A stretch of 9,351 nucleotides of DNA from Deltaproteobacteria bacterium. GTDB lineage: Bacteria; Desulfobacterota; Desulfobulbia; Desulfobulbales; Desulfobulbaceae. The stretch covers positions 1-9,351 of the forward strand of contig JAADIK010000006.1 in the NCBI GenBank assembly GCA_013151365.1, written 5' to 3'. Below the pieces are notes generated by a model that saw nothing but the letters and a program-made list of their open reading frames with translations, was not told the DNA's origin and did no database searches. The position numbers and the translations under genes are program-made. Shown piece by piece: positions 1-7,996 of this stretch (positions are counted from its first letter, which is position 1; the number at the start of each line of letters is the position of its first letter).

Positions 1-569
1 GTGATCAGGTCGGCATGGGTGGAGTAGGGCGCATGGGCGGTGCAGCGGTGCAGCTCCGGTTCGCCGGCCAGCACGGCCAGGTTCTCCCGGGCGGCATTCC
101 GGGTCAGGCCGAGAAATTCACGAAAATGATAAAGGACCACCGGACCGTTGCCGGCGAGTTTCGCGGTGGTGTCCGTGTTGCCGATGTCGGCCAGGGCGAT
201 CACCCCGGATCGATACTGTTGGTCAAGCGTCTGCCGGGCGGCCGCCGTTACGTTTTCACCGGTTGCCCCGAGCCGTTCACGCCTGGCAAGCAGCCCGGCC
301 ACCCAGGCGGTAAAACTTTCCGGGACAGCGTGCGGACCGATACGAACCAGGTGCGAGAGTTCGAGATGAATATGGGCGTTGACCAGGGGCGGGACCAGGG
401 CGCAGCCGTGATGGTCCCGGACCCCGGCCCCGGGATACTCGGCCTGCAGTTCGGTAAATTCGCCGACGGCGAGAATGCGGCCGCCGGCAACGGCGACGGC
501 CCCTGCGGCCGGCATCGGCCGGGCAACCGTGACCAGCCAGGGCGCACGATGAATAATGGTCGGTTTCAC
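1..569 (-). CDS. mqnX: Amidohydrolase, probable aminodeoxyfutalosine deaminase (3' end cut by window)
   Basis: I translated this reading frame by hand; 189 codons are visible and the gene runs off the window start. The N-terminus (KPTIIHRAPWLVTV, then GAVAVAGGRILAVGEF) is the small beta-sandwich entry typical of metal-dependent amidohydrolases. PLVNAHIHLELSH follows, with the HxH metal pair at H66 and H68, and HAPYSTH at about 179-185 is the substrate-contacting motif of the SsnA/ADDA-like deaminase branch. The remaining metal ligands lie beyond the window. By family and position behind mqnE and mqnC, it should convert aminodeoxyfutalosine to futalosine in menaquinone synthesis (the gene is also written mqnF). 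The start is GTG, 13 nt after the mqnC stop; no clear Shine-Dalgarno is seen, and this start best fits the family N-terminus. Another amidohydrolase specificity cannot be excluded from the N-terminal half alone. Confidence 0.82.
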   Translation of the reverse strand, partial: MKPTIIHRAPWLVTVARPMPAAGAVAVAGGRILAVGEFTELQAEYPGAGVRDHHGCALVPPLVNAHIHLELSHLVRIGPHAVPESFTAWVAGLLARRERLGATGENVTAAARQTLDQQYRSGVIALADIGNTDTTAKLAGNGPVVLYHFREFLGLTRNAARENLAVLAGEPELHRCTAHAPYSTHADLI

Positions 570-582
570 AAGGGGATAGAGG

Positions 583-1641
583 TTAAACCAGGGTGTAGTC
601 CATGAGCCTCTGTTTCGGCTCGAATCCGGCATCGGTAACCAGCCGCCGAATCTCCTGTTCGGAAAGTCTGAACTGAACGCCGGCCGCGGCCACGACGTTT
701 TCCTCGATCATGGTGCTGCCGAAGTCGTTGGCGCCGAAAAAGAGGGCCAACTGGGCGATCTTGGGGCCCTGGGTGACCCAGGAGACCTGGATATTGTCCA
801 CGTTGTCGAGAAAAATCCGGCTTAAGGCCAGCATTTTCAAGTAGCCGAAAGCGGTTTCCTTGTCGATTTTCCGGCTCGCGGCCAGGGCGGTGTGGTCGGG
901 CTGGAAGGGCCAGGGAATAAAGGCGGTAAAGCCCGAGGTCCTGTCCTGCAGGTCACGAATCCGCTGCAAATGCTCCAGCCGTTCCTCCATGGTCTCGATA
1001 TGACCGAACATCATGGTGGCCGTGGTGCGCAGGCCCTGGTGATGGGCCTCTTCCATGACCTCGATCCAGCGGTCGGCCGAGCATTTGCGGGGGGCAAGCG
1101 TCTCGCGGACCCGGTCGGAGAGGATCTCCGCCCCGCCGCCCGGCATCGAATCCAGGCCGGCGGCGATGAGCCGCTTTAACACCTCGCCGGTCGTCAGGCC
1201 CGAGAGGGCGGCAAAGTGGCAGATCTCCGGCGGGGAAAAGCCGTGAATATGAATGTCCAGGCCCTTCATGAACCGCAGCATTTCTTCGTAGAATTCAAGG
1301 GGCTTGTCCGGATGCAATCCTCCCTGCAGCAGAATCTGCGTCCCGCCGAGTTCCTTGGTTTCCCTGATTTTCTGCTCCAGCTCCCGGTGGCTGAGGATCG
1401 TGCCGTTTTCATCCTCAGGGGCCTTGAAAAAGGCGCAGAACATGCAGGCGGAGATGCAGATATCCGTGTAATTGATGTTGCGGTCAATCACGTAGGTGAC
1501 GAGCGGCTGCGGATGCAGGCGCTGCCGGACGCTGTCGGCCAGGAAGCCGAGCCGGTACAGGTCGGCGGATTCCGCCAGGTCCAGGGCCTCTGCGGCCGTG
1601 ATCCGCTCGCCGGCCAGTATTTTGTCCGTGGTCTCGTTCAT
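583..1641 (-). CDS. mqnC: Cyclic dehypoxanthinyl futalosine synthase (radical SAM)
   Basis: The 352-residue protein is full length for MqnC, a radical SAM enzyme that cyclises dehypoxanthine futalosine to cyclic DHFL, a cytoplasmic step of menaquinone synthesis. The 4Fe-4S cluster motif CxxxCxxC is C62, C66, C69 (CISACMFC), preceded by the family signature YVIDRNINYTDIC. GGTQILLQGGLHPDKPLEFYE and IHIHGFSPPEI follow, and then DSMPGGGAEILSDRVR, all characteristic of the MqnC/MqnE/CofH group. The QGG-LHP and HGFSPPEI wording is what separates it from MqnE next door. The ATG start lies 12 nt after the mqnE stop and has no convincing Shine-Dalgarno, so it may depend on translational coupling. It sits in a same-strand run mqnE-mqnC-deaminase. 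Confidence 0.95.
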   Translation of the reverse strand: MNETTDKILAGERITAAEALDLAESADLYRLGFLADSVRQRLHPQPLVTYVIDRNINYTDICISACMFCAFFKAPEDENGTILSHRELEQKIRETKELGGTQILLQGGLHPDKPLEFYEEMLRFMKGLDIHIHGFSPPEICHFAALSGLTTGEVLKRLIAAGLDSMPGGGAEILSDRVRETLAPRKCSADRWIEVMEEAHHQGLRTTATMMFGHIETMEERLEHLQRIRDLQDRTSGFTAFIPWPFQPDHTALAASRKIDKETAFGYLKMLALSRIFLDNVDNIQVSWVTQGPKIAQLALFFGANDFGSTMIEENVVAAAGVQFRLSEQEIRRLVTDAGFEPKQRLMDYTLV

Positions 1642-1653
1642 GGTCGGCAGGGC

Positions 1654-2748
1654 TTAAAAGGTCTGGATGACGTTATAGAGGGTGTCGCGTTCCACCGGTT
1701 CCCGGCCGGCCTCCCTGATCAGCCGGATAAGCGTCTTGTGGCCCAGGGTCTTTTCGGTTTCGGCCCCGGCCATGTGGGTAACCACCTCTTCCTTGACCGT
1801 GCCGTCCATATCATCGGCGCCGAAGGAAAGGGCCACCTGGGCCAGCTTGGTGCCGATCATGACCCAATAGGCCTTGATGTGCGGGAAGTTGTCCAACATC
1901 AGCCGGGCAACGGCGATATTCCTGAGATCGTCTATCCCGGTCGTACTGGAATGCTCGGACATTTCGGTATTTTTAGGGTGAAAGGCCAGGGGGATGAAGG
2001 CCAGGAAGCCGCCGGTTTCGTCCTGAGCCCGGCGGAGCGCATCCAGGTGCTCCAGCCGCTCGTCGATCGACTCGATATGACCGTAGAGCATGGTGGCATT
2101 GGTTTTCAGGCCGTGACGATGCGCGGTCTTGGCGACCTCGAACCATCCTTCGCCGGATAGCTTTTTTTCGCAGATAATCTTGCGGATTCGCGGGCTGAAG
2201 ACCTCGGCCCCGCCGCCGGGGATGGAGCCCAGGCCGGCGGCCTTGAGTTCTTCCAGGGTTTCGCCGACGGATTTGCCGGCCAGCTCGGCGAGATGAGAGA
2301 TTTCAACGCAGGTGAAGGCCTGGATATGGACCTCGGGCCGGACGTCCTTGATACCTTGCAGCAGGTCCAGGTAGTAGGAATACGGGAGGTCGGGATGGAT
2401 GCCGCCGACCATGTGGATTTCGGTGATCGGTTCGTCGAGACGCTCGCGCACCTTTTTTTTGACCTCGTCCACGCTCATTTCATAGGCGAGGTCGGAATCC
2501 TTGTCTTTGCCAAAGGCGCAGAATTTACAGAGATTGGTACAGATGTTCGAGTAATTGATATGCTGGTTGTAAATAAAATAGGCCTTGTTGCCGTTTTTTC
2601 GTTCCCTGGCGATATTGGCCAGGGAGCCGACCGCCAGGATATTGGCCGAGGCGAAAAGACGCCGGCCGTCATCCAGGCTTAGACGTTCATCGGCTTGAAC
2701 TTTTGAGAGAATATCAGTAAAACCGGCATCGTGAATAAATTGTTCCAT
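1654..2748 (-). CDS. mqnE: Aminodeoxyfutalosine synthase (radical SAM)
   Basis: The 364-residue protein is of usual MqnE length. MqnE joins the SAM-derived adenosyl radical to 3-[(1-carboxyvinyl)oxy]benzoate to give aminodeoxyfutalosine, the branch-point intermediate of the futalosine route. The cluster motif CxxxCxxC is C70, C74, C77 (CTNLCKFC) after FIYNQHINYSNIC. EIHMVGGIHPDLPYSYY, then IQAFTCVEISHLAELAG and LGSIPGGGAEVFSPRIR, match MqnE rather than MqnC. The ATG start is fixed by an in-frame stop upstream, with no other ATG, GTG or TTG between. No good Shine-Dalgarno precedes it. The gene lies 57 nt downstream of the sigma-factor stop on the same strand. A possible promoter in that gap would leave a leader of only about 14 nt. 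Confidence 0.95.
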   Translation of the reverse strand: MEQFIHDAGFTDILSKVQADERLSLDDGRRLFASANILAVGSLANIARERKNGNKAYFIYNQHINYSNICTNLCKFCAFGKDKDSDLAYEMSVDEVKKKVRERLDEPITEIHMVGGIHPDLPYSYYLDLLQGIKDVRPEVHIQAFTCVEISHLAELAGKSVGETLEELKAAGLGSIPGGGAEVFSPRIRKIICEKKLSGEGWFEVAKTAHRHGLKTNATMLYGHIESIDERLEHLDALRRAQDETGGFLAFIPLAFHPKNTEMSEHSSTTGIDDLRNIAVARLMLDNFPHIKAYWVMIGTKLAQVALSFGADDMDGTVKEEVVTHMAGAETEKTLGHKTLIRLIREAGREPVERDTLYNVIQTF

Positions 2749-2768
2749 GGAAAAATCGGCGTGAGTGG

Positions 2769-2797
2769 AGGTTATGGAGATGATGGATCAAAGTCAA
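2769..2797 (-). promoter_or_regulatory. Candidate sigma-70 promoter for mqnE-mqnC-deaminase
   Basis: Reading the minus strand, TTGACT (2792-2797) is followed by exactly 17 nt and then TAACCT (2769-2774). The -35 box matches the consensus at five of six positions, the -10 box at only three. It lies in the short gap between the sigma-factor stop and the mqnE start, placing transcription about 14 nt before the ATG. This is a consensus match only; co-transcription from the sigma gene is equally possible. Confidence 0.3.
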
Positions 2798-2804
2798 TGG
2801 ATCA

Positions 2805-4124
<1,320 letters not shown>

Positions 4125-4171
4125 CGGCCTTCCACCCCCGAACTTACATGGTAAATTATGATTGATTAAAC

Positions 4172-4202
4172 GCAGAAAAAACGCAAAGAATGCGTTTTCT
4201 GC
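4172..4202 (-). promoter_or_regulatory. Imperfect hairpin in presumed leader of the sigma gene
   Basis: GCAGAAAAAACGCA (4172-4185) and TGCGTTTTCTGC (4191-4202) are reverse complements apart from two extra A residues in the first arm, separated by AAGAA. It lies 48-78 nt upstream of the GTG start. If the promoter at 4223-4251 is real, the hairpin would be in the 5' untranslated RNA; otherwise it could be a protein-binding site. It is not followed by a U-run on the minus strand that would make it a clear terminator. Confidence 0.4.
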
Positions 4203-4222
4203 AATTCTCCACAGAATAATAT

Positions 4223-4251
4223 AATCTAATACAAAAATGAAAAAAAATCAA
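4223..4251 (-). promoter_or_regulatory. Candidate sigma-70 promoter for the sigma-factor gene
   Basis: On the minus strand, TTGATT (4246-4251), a 17-nt spacer and TAGATT (4223-4228) form a reasonable sigma-70 promoter in very AT-rich DNA. Transcription would start near 4216, giving a leader of roughly 90 nt that contains the hairpin at 4172-4202. In DNA this AT-rich, such matches arise easily, so confidence is limited. Confidence 0.3.
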
Positions 4252-4521
4252 ATAAAGATTCTGTTTAAGGATTAGCTTAAAAATCCAACTCCGCATTTTT
4301 GCGTCCCGGCGGCGGGTTGTTTTTCGGCGCCGATTCTCCGAATTTGTTTTCCGGGCAAATCCCCGGCCCGGCCGGTCTTTTCCGGTATTTTTAAGAATTT
4401 TTCTTTAATTTCATTGTTTTTTTTTTATTATAGTATCATGAATAACGAGAGGATATTCTCGTTCAATGGCGACACGGAAATCCGGTTCGGGATTTCAGGG
4501 CTGCACAACAAAAGTAAGGCT

Positions 4522-5583
4522 ATGGAAGTCATGGAAGAACAGAAACAGAAAATTTTGATAGTGGATGATGAACCGGTTATCTGTGAGCTGGTCGGCCGTA
4601 TTGTGCAGAGTGAAGATTACCTGTACAGCACCGCTGCCGATGCCGACAAGGCCCTGGAAAGTCTAGAGAAAGATGACTACGGGCTGATGATCTGCGATAT
4701 CAACATGCCGGGAAAAACCGGTATCGACCTGTTGCGTATCGTGCATGAAAAGTACCCGGATCTTGCCGTGGTCATGGCAACCGCCGTCGATGATCGACAC
4801 ATTGCCATCCAGACCCTGCACATGGGGGCTTTCGGCTATGTGATCAAGCCTTTTGAAAGAAACGAACTGATCATCAACATTGCCAATGCCCTCCGCCGCC
4901 GGGAACTGGAAATCGAAAACCGCCGGCACCGGGAAGAGCTTGAATCGCTGGTGGCCGAGAGGACGGAAGAACTGCACGCTTCCTGGGAGGAAACGATCCT
5001 GCGGCTTGCCAGTATCGCGGAATTCAGGGATAATCAAACCGCCCAGCATACCGTGAGAATGGGTGAATATTGCTGCCTCCTGGCGCGCAAGGCGGGGTTG
5101 CCGGAAGAAGAATGCCAAATGATCAGGATGGCCGCGCCGCTTCATGATGTCGGGAAAGTAGGCCTGCCGGACAGCATCCTTTTCAAACCGGGCAAATTGA
5201 CTGAAGAGGAGTTTGAAGAGATAAAATCACACTCGGTCATCGGTAACCTGATACTCGGAGAATCAAAGTCGGAAATACTCAACCTGGGGGCGCTTATCGC
5301 CTTGACCCATCACGAGAAATATAACGGTACCGGTTATCCGGCCGGCCTCAAGGGTAATGACATTCCCCTGGTCGGCAGGATAGCCGCGATCTGCGATGTC
5401 TTTGACGCCTTGACCTTCGAACGTGTCTACAAATCAGCCCTGCCTGTCGACATTGCCCTGGATATTTTAAAAGCGGAGCGGGGAGAGCATTTCGACCCGG
5501 AACTCCTCGACTTGTTCGTAAACAATATTGACGAAATAGTAGAGATAAAAGAACGATTTGCGGATACAAATGATGAGGACTGA
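4522..5583 (+). CDS. Response regulator with HD-GYP domain (predicted c-di-GMP phosphodiesterase)
   Basis: From the chosen start this is a 353-residue cytoplasmic protein. A CheY-like receiver occupies about 9-125: acidic pair D15/D16, phospho-acceptor D59 (CDINMPG), T87 and K109 (VIKP). A charged helical linker (about 126-155) leads to an HD-GYP domain with H176, HD at H208-D209 (LHDVGKVGLPDSIL), H237, H263-H264-E265, GTGYP at 269-273 and D292 (CDVFDAL). All expected metal ligands are present, so it should hydrolyse c-di-GMP under control of an unseen histidine kinase. The residue before GTGYP is N268, where the family usually has Asp. Start choice is uncertain: ATG 4522 and ATG 4531 both sit just before the receiver, with AAGTAAGG ending 2 nt before the former; ATG 4438 would add 28 unconserved residues, lacks a Shine-Dalgarno and abuts a -10-like sequence. 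malQ follows 39 nt later, probably in the same transcript. Confidence 0.92.
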   Translation: MEVMEEQKQKILIVDDEPVICELVGRIVQSEDYLYSTAADADKALESLEKDDYGLMICDINMPGKTGIDLLRIVHEKYPDLAVVMATAVDDRHIAIQTLHMGAFGYVIKPFERNELIINIANALRRRELEIENRRHREELESLVAERTEELHASWEETILRLASIAEFRDNQTAQHTVRMGEYCCLLARKAGLPEEECQMIRMAAPLHDVGKVGLPDSILFKPGKLTEEEFEEIKSHSVIGNLILGESKSEILNLGALIALTHHEKYNGTGYPAGLKGNDIPLVGRIAAICDVFDALTFERVYKSALPVDIALDILKAERGEHFDPELLDLFVNNIDEIVEIKERFADTNDED

Positions 5584-5612
5584 TAACGGTTGCCGACCCG
5601 CCGCCGGACGAC

Positions 5613-5616
5613 GGAG
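5613..5616 (+). promoter_or_regulatory. Ribosome binding site fixing the malQ start
   Basis: GGAG lies 6 nt before ATG 5623, an ideal spacing. It favours this ATG over the in-frame TTG at 5590, which would prepend eleven residues and has no such site. Confidence 0.7.
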
Positions 5617-5622
5617 CCGCTG

Positions 5623-7161
5623 ATGCCGACCATCGAGCGAAGATCGAGCGGTATCCTGCTCCATATTTCATCCCTGCCCGGTCCCTACGGAATCGGTGAT
5701 CTCGGCGGCGCCCCGGCGTTTGTCGATTTCCTCGCGGCCGGCGGCCAGACCTACTGGCAGGTCCTGCCCCTGGGCCCGACCAGTCCGGTATTCGGCAATT
5801 CGCCCTATATGAGTTTTTCCGCCTTTGCCGGCAATCCTCTCCTGATCAGCCCGCAGCTTCTTTTGCAGCAGGGACTTCTCACGGCCGGGGATGTGTCGCC
5901 GCGTGACCTTTCATTTTCCGACTATTTCGTCGAGTTTGACCGTGTTATCAAGTGGAAACAGGAGATTCTCGCCAAGGCCTGGCAGCGTTTTAAAGTAGAC
6001 TCCAACCGGGCGGATTTCGCAGAGTTTTGTTCCCGGCAGACATGGCTTGACGATTATGCCCTGTTTATGGCCCTGAAGCGCAAGTTTAATTATGCCCCCT
6101 GGTATCGTTGGCCCCGGGACCTGCGTGACCGGAACCCGGACAGTTTGCGCCTCGCTGCCGTAGAATCGGCGGACCTGCTCGGCTATTACCGTTTCGAGCA
6201 GTTTCATTTCTTCTCGCAGTGGCGCCGTTTACGCAACAACGCCAACCGGCGGGGTATTCGCCTCATCGGTGATCTGCCGATCAATGTGGGCCAGGACAGC
6301 GTCGATGTCTGGGCCAACCGGGATATTTTTCAATTGAATCCCAAAAGCGGCAGCCCCACACACGTTGCCGGGGTGCCGCCGGATTATTTCAGTGTCACCG
6401 GCCAGCGCTGGGGCAATCCCCTTTATCGCTGGAATAGCCGGCAACCGGAGATCAAGGAACGTCTTTACCACTGGTGGGCCAAGCGTCTGGCCACCACTTT
6501 TTCCCTGGTCGACGTCATCCGGATAGATCATTTCCGCGGCTTTGAAGCGTACTGGAGCATCCCCAGCCGGGATAAAACCGCGGAGCACGGCAGCTGGAAG
6601 AAGGGGCCGGGCCTCTCTTTTTTCAAGGATATGGAGAAACGGCTGGGCCGGTTGCCCGTTATTGCCGAGGATCTCGGGTTCATTACCCCGGAGGTTGAGA
6701 AACTGCGTGACCGGCTCCGGTACCCCGGGATGAAAATTCTCCTCTTCGGCTTTGACGGCAATCCCGATAATCCCTACCTGCCGTTTAATTATTCGGAAAA
6801 CTGCGTTGTTTACACCGGTACCCATGATAACGACACGGCCGTGGGGTGGTTTCTGAGCCCGGATGTCCCGACGGAGTCCAAGATCCAGGCCAAGAAATGT
6901 GCCAATAAAGATGACAATGACGCCGCTTCCATTCACCGGGACCTCATCTACCTGGCGCTCTCCTCAACCGCCGTGCTCGCCATGCTGCCCATGCAGGACG
7001 TGCTGGGATTCGGCAATGACTGCCGCATGAACACCCCGGCGACCACCAGTGGAAACTGGCAGTGGCGCTGTGCGCCCGGTCTTTTTTCCAAAGAAATTTC
7101 CGGCTGGCTGCACGAACAGAACCGGCTTTTCGGGCGGCTGCCTGTAAAAGACGGCAGATAA
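5623..7161 (+). CDS. malQ: 4-alpha-glucanotransferase (amylomaltase, GH77)
   Basis: The 512-residue protein is standard length for bacterial MalQ, a cytoplasmic enzyme that transfers alpha-1,4-glucan segments between maltodextrins, used in maltodextrin and glycogen metabolism. SSGILLHISSLPGPYGIGDLG opens the (beta/alpha)8 barrel; YWQVLPLGPTS, SFSAFAGNPLLIS and IGDLPINV follow. The catalytic triad is visible: nucleophile D302 (VIRIDHFRGFEAYW), acid/base E349 (IAEDLG) and stabilising D402 (YTGTHDNDT). The C-terminal signature is RMNTPATTSGNWQWR. The gene is complete, with no frameshift. It lies between the HD-GYP gene (39 nt) and the flavoprotein gene (19 nt) on one strand. No other glycogen gene is in view, so the pathway setting is inferred from the family alone. 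Confidence 0.96.
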   Translation: MPTIERRSSGILLHISSLPGPYGIGDLGGAPAFVDFLAAGGQTYWQVLPLGPTSPVFGNSPYMSFSAFAGNPLLISPQLLLQQGLLTAGDVSPRDLSFSDYFVEFDRVIKWKQEILAKAWQRFKVDSNRADFAEFCSRQTWLDDYALFMALKRKFNYAPWYRWPRDLRDRNPDSLRLAAVESADLLGYYRFEQFHFFSQWRRLRNNANRRGIRLIGDLPINVGQDSVDVWANRDIFQLNPKSGSPTHVAGVPPDYFSVTGQRWGNPLYRWNSRQPEIKERLYHWWAKRLATTFSLVDVIRIDHFRGFEAYWSIPSRDKTAEHGSWKKGPGLSFFKDMEKRLGRLPVIAEDLGFITPEVEKLRDRLRYPGMKILLFGFDGNPDNPYLPFNYSENCVVYTGTHDNDTAVGWFLSPDVPTESKIQAKKCANKDDNDAASIHRDLIYLALSSTAVLAMLPMQDVLGFGNDCRMNTPATTSGNWQWRCAPGLFSKEISGWLHEQNRLFGRLPVKDGR

Positions 7162-7180
7162 GGAACTTGGCGGCGAGCTG

Positions 7181-7744
7181 ATGAAAGTTTTATTTATTCT
7201 CGGCAGTCCCCGTAAAGGCGGCAATACCGAGCTTCTCCTGGAGCCGGTCATGCAGGGGGTCGTTGATGCCGGTTCAGGCAGTGAGTTCGTCAGGTTGACT
7301 GACCTGGATATTCACCCCTGTCAGGCCTGCGGCGGCTGTAGCGAAACCGGGGTCTGCGTTATCCGGGACGATATGCAGCAACTCTACGACAGGATAGATA
7401 ACGCCGACCGGATCGGCTCGCCGATTTATTTCTATGGCGTAACCGCCCAGGCCAAGGCCTTTATCGACAGGTGCCAGGCCCTGTGGAGCAGAAAATATCT
7501 TCTCGGCCAAAGGCCGGCGGGCAAAACGGCACGAAAGGGATACTTCGTCGGTGTTGCCGCAACCCAGGGAGAGCGGGTTTTTGAAGGGGCGATCATGACC
7601 GTTCGCTATGGGCTTGACGCCATGGATTTCGCATACGCCGGGGAACTGCTGGTCCGGGGCGCCGATAAGAAGGGGGAAGTGGCGCAGTTTACCGGGGACC
7701 TTGAGCGGGCCTATCGTTTCGGCCGGGATATGGTAAGCGACTGA
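7181..7744 (+). CDS. Flavodoxin-fold FMN reductase, probable iron-sulfur flavoprotein
   Basis: This 187-residue protein begins MKVLFILGSPRKGGNTELLL, the FMN phosphate-binding loop of the NADPH-dependent FMN reductase/flavodoxin-like family. A compact cysteine cluster follows, C47-x2-C50-x2-C53-x5-C59 (CQACGGCSETGVC), the pattern that binds a 4Fe-4S cluster in iron-sulfur flavoproteins. GSPIYFYGVTAQAKAFIDR (79-97) is the typical second FMN-contacting segment. It probably acts as a soluble electron-transfer flavoprotein or reductase; the physiological partner is unknown. The ATG is 19 nt after the malQ stop and has only a weak upstream GGCGAG. Its TGA stop lies inside the left arm of an inverted repeat whose right arm abuts the tRNA gene. 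Confidence 0.87.
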   Translation: MKVLFILGSPRKGGNTELLLEPVMQGVVDAGSGSEFVRLTDLDIHPCQACGGCSETGVCVIRDDMQQLYDRIDNADRIGSPIYFYGVTAQAKAFIDRCQALWSRKYLLGQRPAGKTARKGYFVGVAATQGERVFEGAIMTVRYGLDAMDFAYAGELLVRGADKKGEVAQFTGDLERAYRFGRDMVSD

Positions 7745-7821
7745 TGGTGGTCCGCGACAAAAAAAGAGAAGCCGGACTTGACAAACCGTACCAGATATTT
7801 TAGAAAAGGCACCACCATCAG
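7741..7821. repeat. 11-bp perfect inverted repeat bracketing the tRNA promoter
   Basis: CTGATGGTGGT (7741-7751) and ACCACCATCAG (7811-7821) are exact reverse complements, 59 bp apart. The left arm contains the stop codon of the flavoprotein gene; the right arm is the tRNA leader plus the first base of the mature tRNA. A second, shorter inverted pair (GTCCG 7750-7754, CGGAC 7773-7777) is nested and partly overlaps it. Neither is followed by a U-run, so it does not look like a terminator. Confidence 0.6.
7778..7806 (+). promoter_or_regulatory. Promoter of tRNA-Glu
   Basis: A perfect -35 box TTGACA (7778-7783), a 17-nt spacer and a -10 box TAGAAA (7801-7806, four of six) lie immediately upstream of the tRNA. 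The predicted start near 7813 leaves a leader of about 8 nt before the mature 5' end, as expected for a stable RNA gene. Confidence 0.75.
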
Positions 7822-7895
7822 GCCCCATCGTCTAGTGGTTAGGACGTCGGCCTCTCACGCCGGTAACACCGGTTCGAACCCGGTTGGGGTCACCA
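7821..7895 (+). tRNA. tRNA-Glu (anticodon CTC)
   Basis: The full cloverleaf can be folded by eye. The acceptor stem GGCCCCA (7821-7827) pairs with TGGGGTC (7885-7891), with one G-U pair. The D arm is GTCTAGTGGTTAGGAC. The anticodon arm is TCGGC-CTCTCAC-GCCGG with anticodon CTC. The T arm is ACCGG-TTCGAAC-CCGGT. Discriminator A7892 is followed by an encoded CCA (7893-7895). The TCGTCTAGTGGTTAGGAC core and CTCTCAC loop are typical of bacterial tRNA-Glu; it decodes GAG. It stands alone between its own promoter and terminator. Confidence 0.97.
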
Positions 7896-7903
7896 GGAGA
7901 ATC

Positions 7904-7939
7904 AAAGGAGTCAAGCGTTGTCGCCTGACTCCTTTTTTT
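7904..7939 (+). terminator. Intrinsic terminator of tRNA-Glu
   Basis: AAAGGAGTCAAGCG (7904-7917), loop TTGT, then CGCCTGACTCCTTT forms a 14-bp stem with one A-C mismatch, running into seven T residues (7933-7939). It begins 8 nt after the CCA end of the tRNA and should release the tRNA transcript before arfB. Confidence 0.93.
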
Positions 7940-7996
7940 ATTCCCGCCGGTTGCCGTCACTCAATGCGTTGTCTTGTCAATCAACCCGTAATTTTA

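Larger units (their letters stand above)
4125..4521. other. Divergent intergenic region, AT-rich
   Basis: This stretch separates the minus-strand sigma gene from the plus-strand HD-GYP gene. The part nearest the sigma gene (about 4150-4290) is strongly AT-rich and holds a hairpin and a candidate sigma promoter. A GC-rich patch follows (about 4305-4376) with short palindromes (GGCGCC; CCGGCCCGGCCGG at 4363-4375). A T-rich run then ends in TATTATAGTATC (4426-4437), which could supply a -10 element for the HD-GYP gene although no good -35 is seen at the right distance. No credible gene is present; a 12-codon ATG ORF at 4235 lacks a ribosome binding site. Confidence 0.6.

Noticed and set aside
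1216..2160. A 314-codon plus-strand open frame opposite mqnC and mqnE
   Set aside because: It is antisense to two clearly recognised enzymes, its translation resembles no family I know, and long antisense frames are expected in GC-rich genes.
2783..2804. Direct repeat ATGGATCA (2783-2790 and 2797-2804) downstream of the sigma gene, considered as a terminator or operator
   Set aside because: The copies are short and in the same orientation, the possible hairpin is weak, and no U-run follows.
4235..4273. A 12-codon ATG open frame in the AT-rich intergenic region
   Set aside because: It has no Shine-Dalgarno, is rich in Lys as expected from A-rich DNA, and has no sign of selection that I can see.
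4363..4375. GC palindrome CCGGCCCGGCCGG followed by T-rich DNA, considered as a terminator of a small RNA
   Set aside because: As RNA the stem would be only about 4 bp with a usable loop, and the T-run starts too far away and is interrupted.
6229..6936. A 235-codon minus-strand open frame inside malQ
   Set aside because: It lies opposite the catalytic core of malQ and shows no protein family features.
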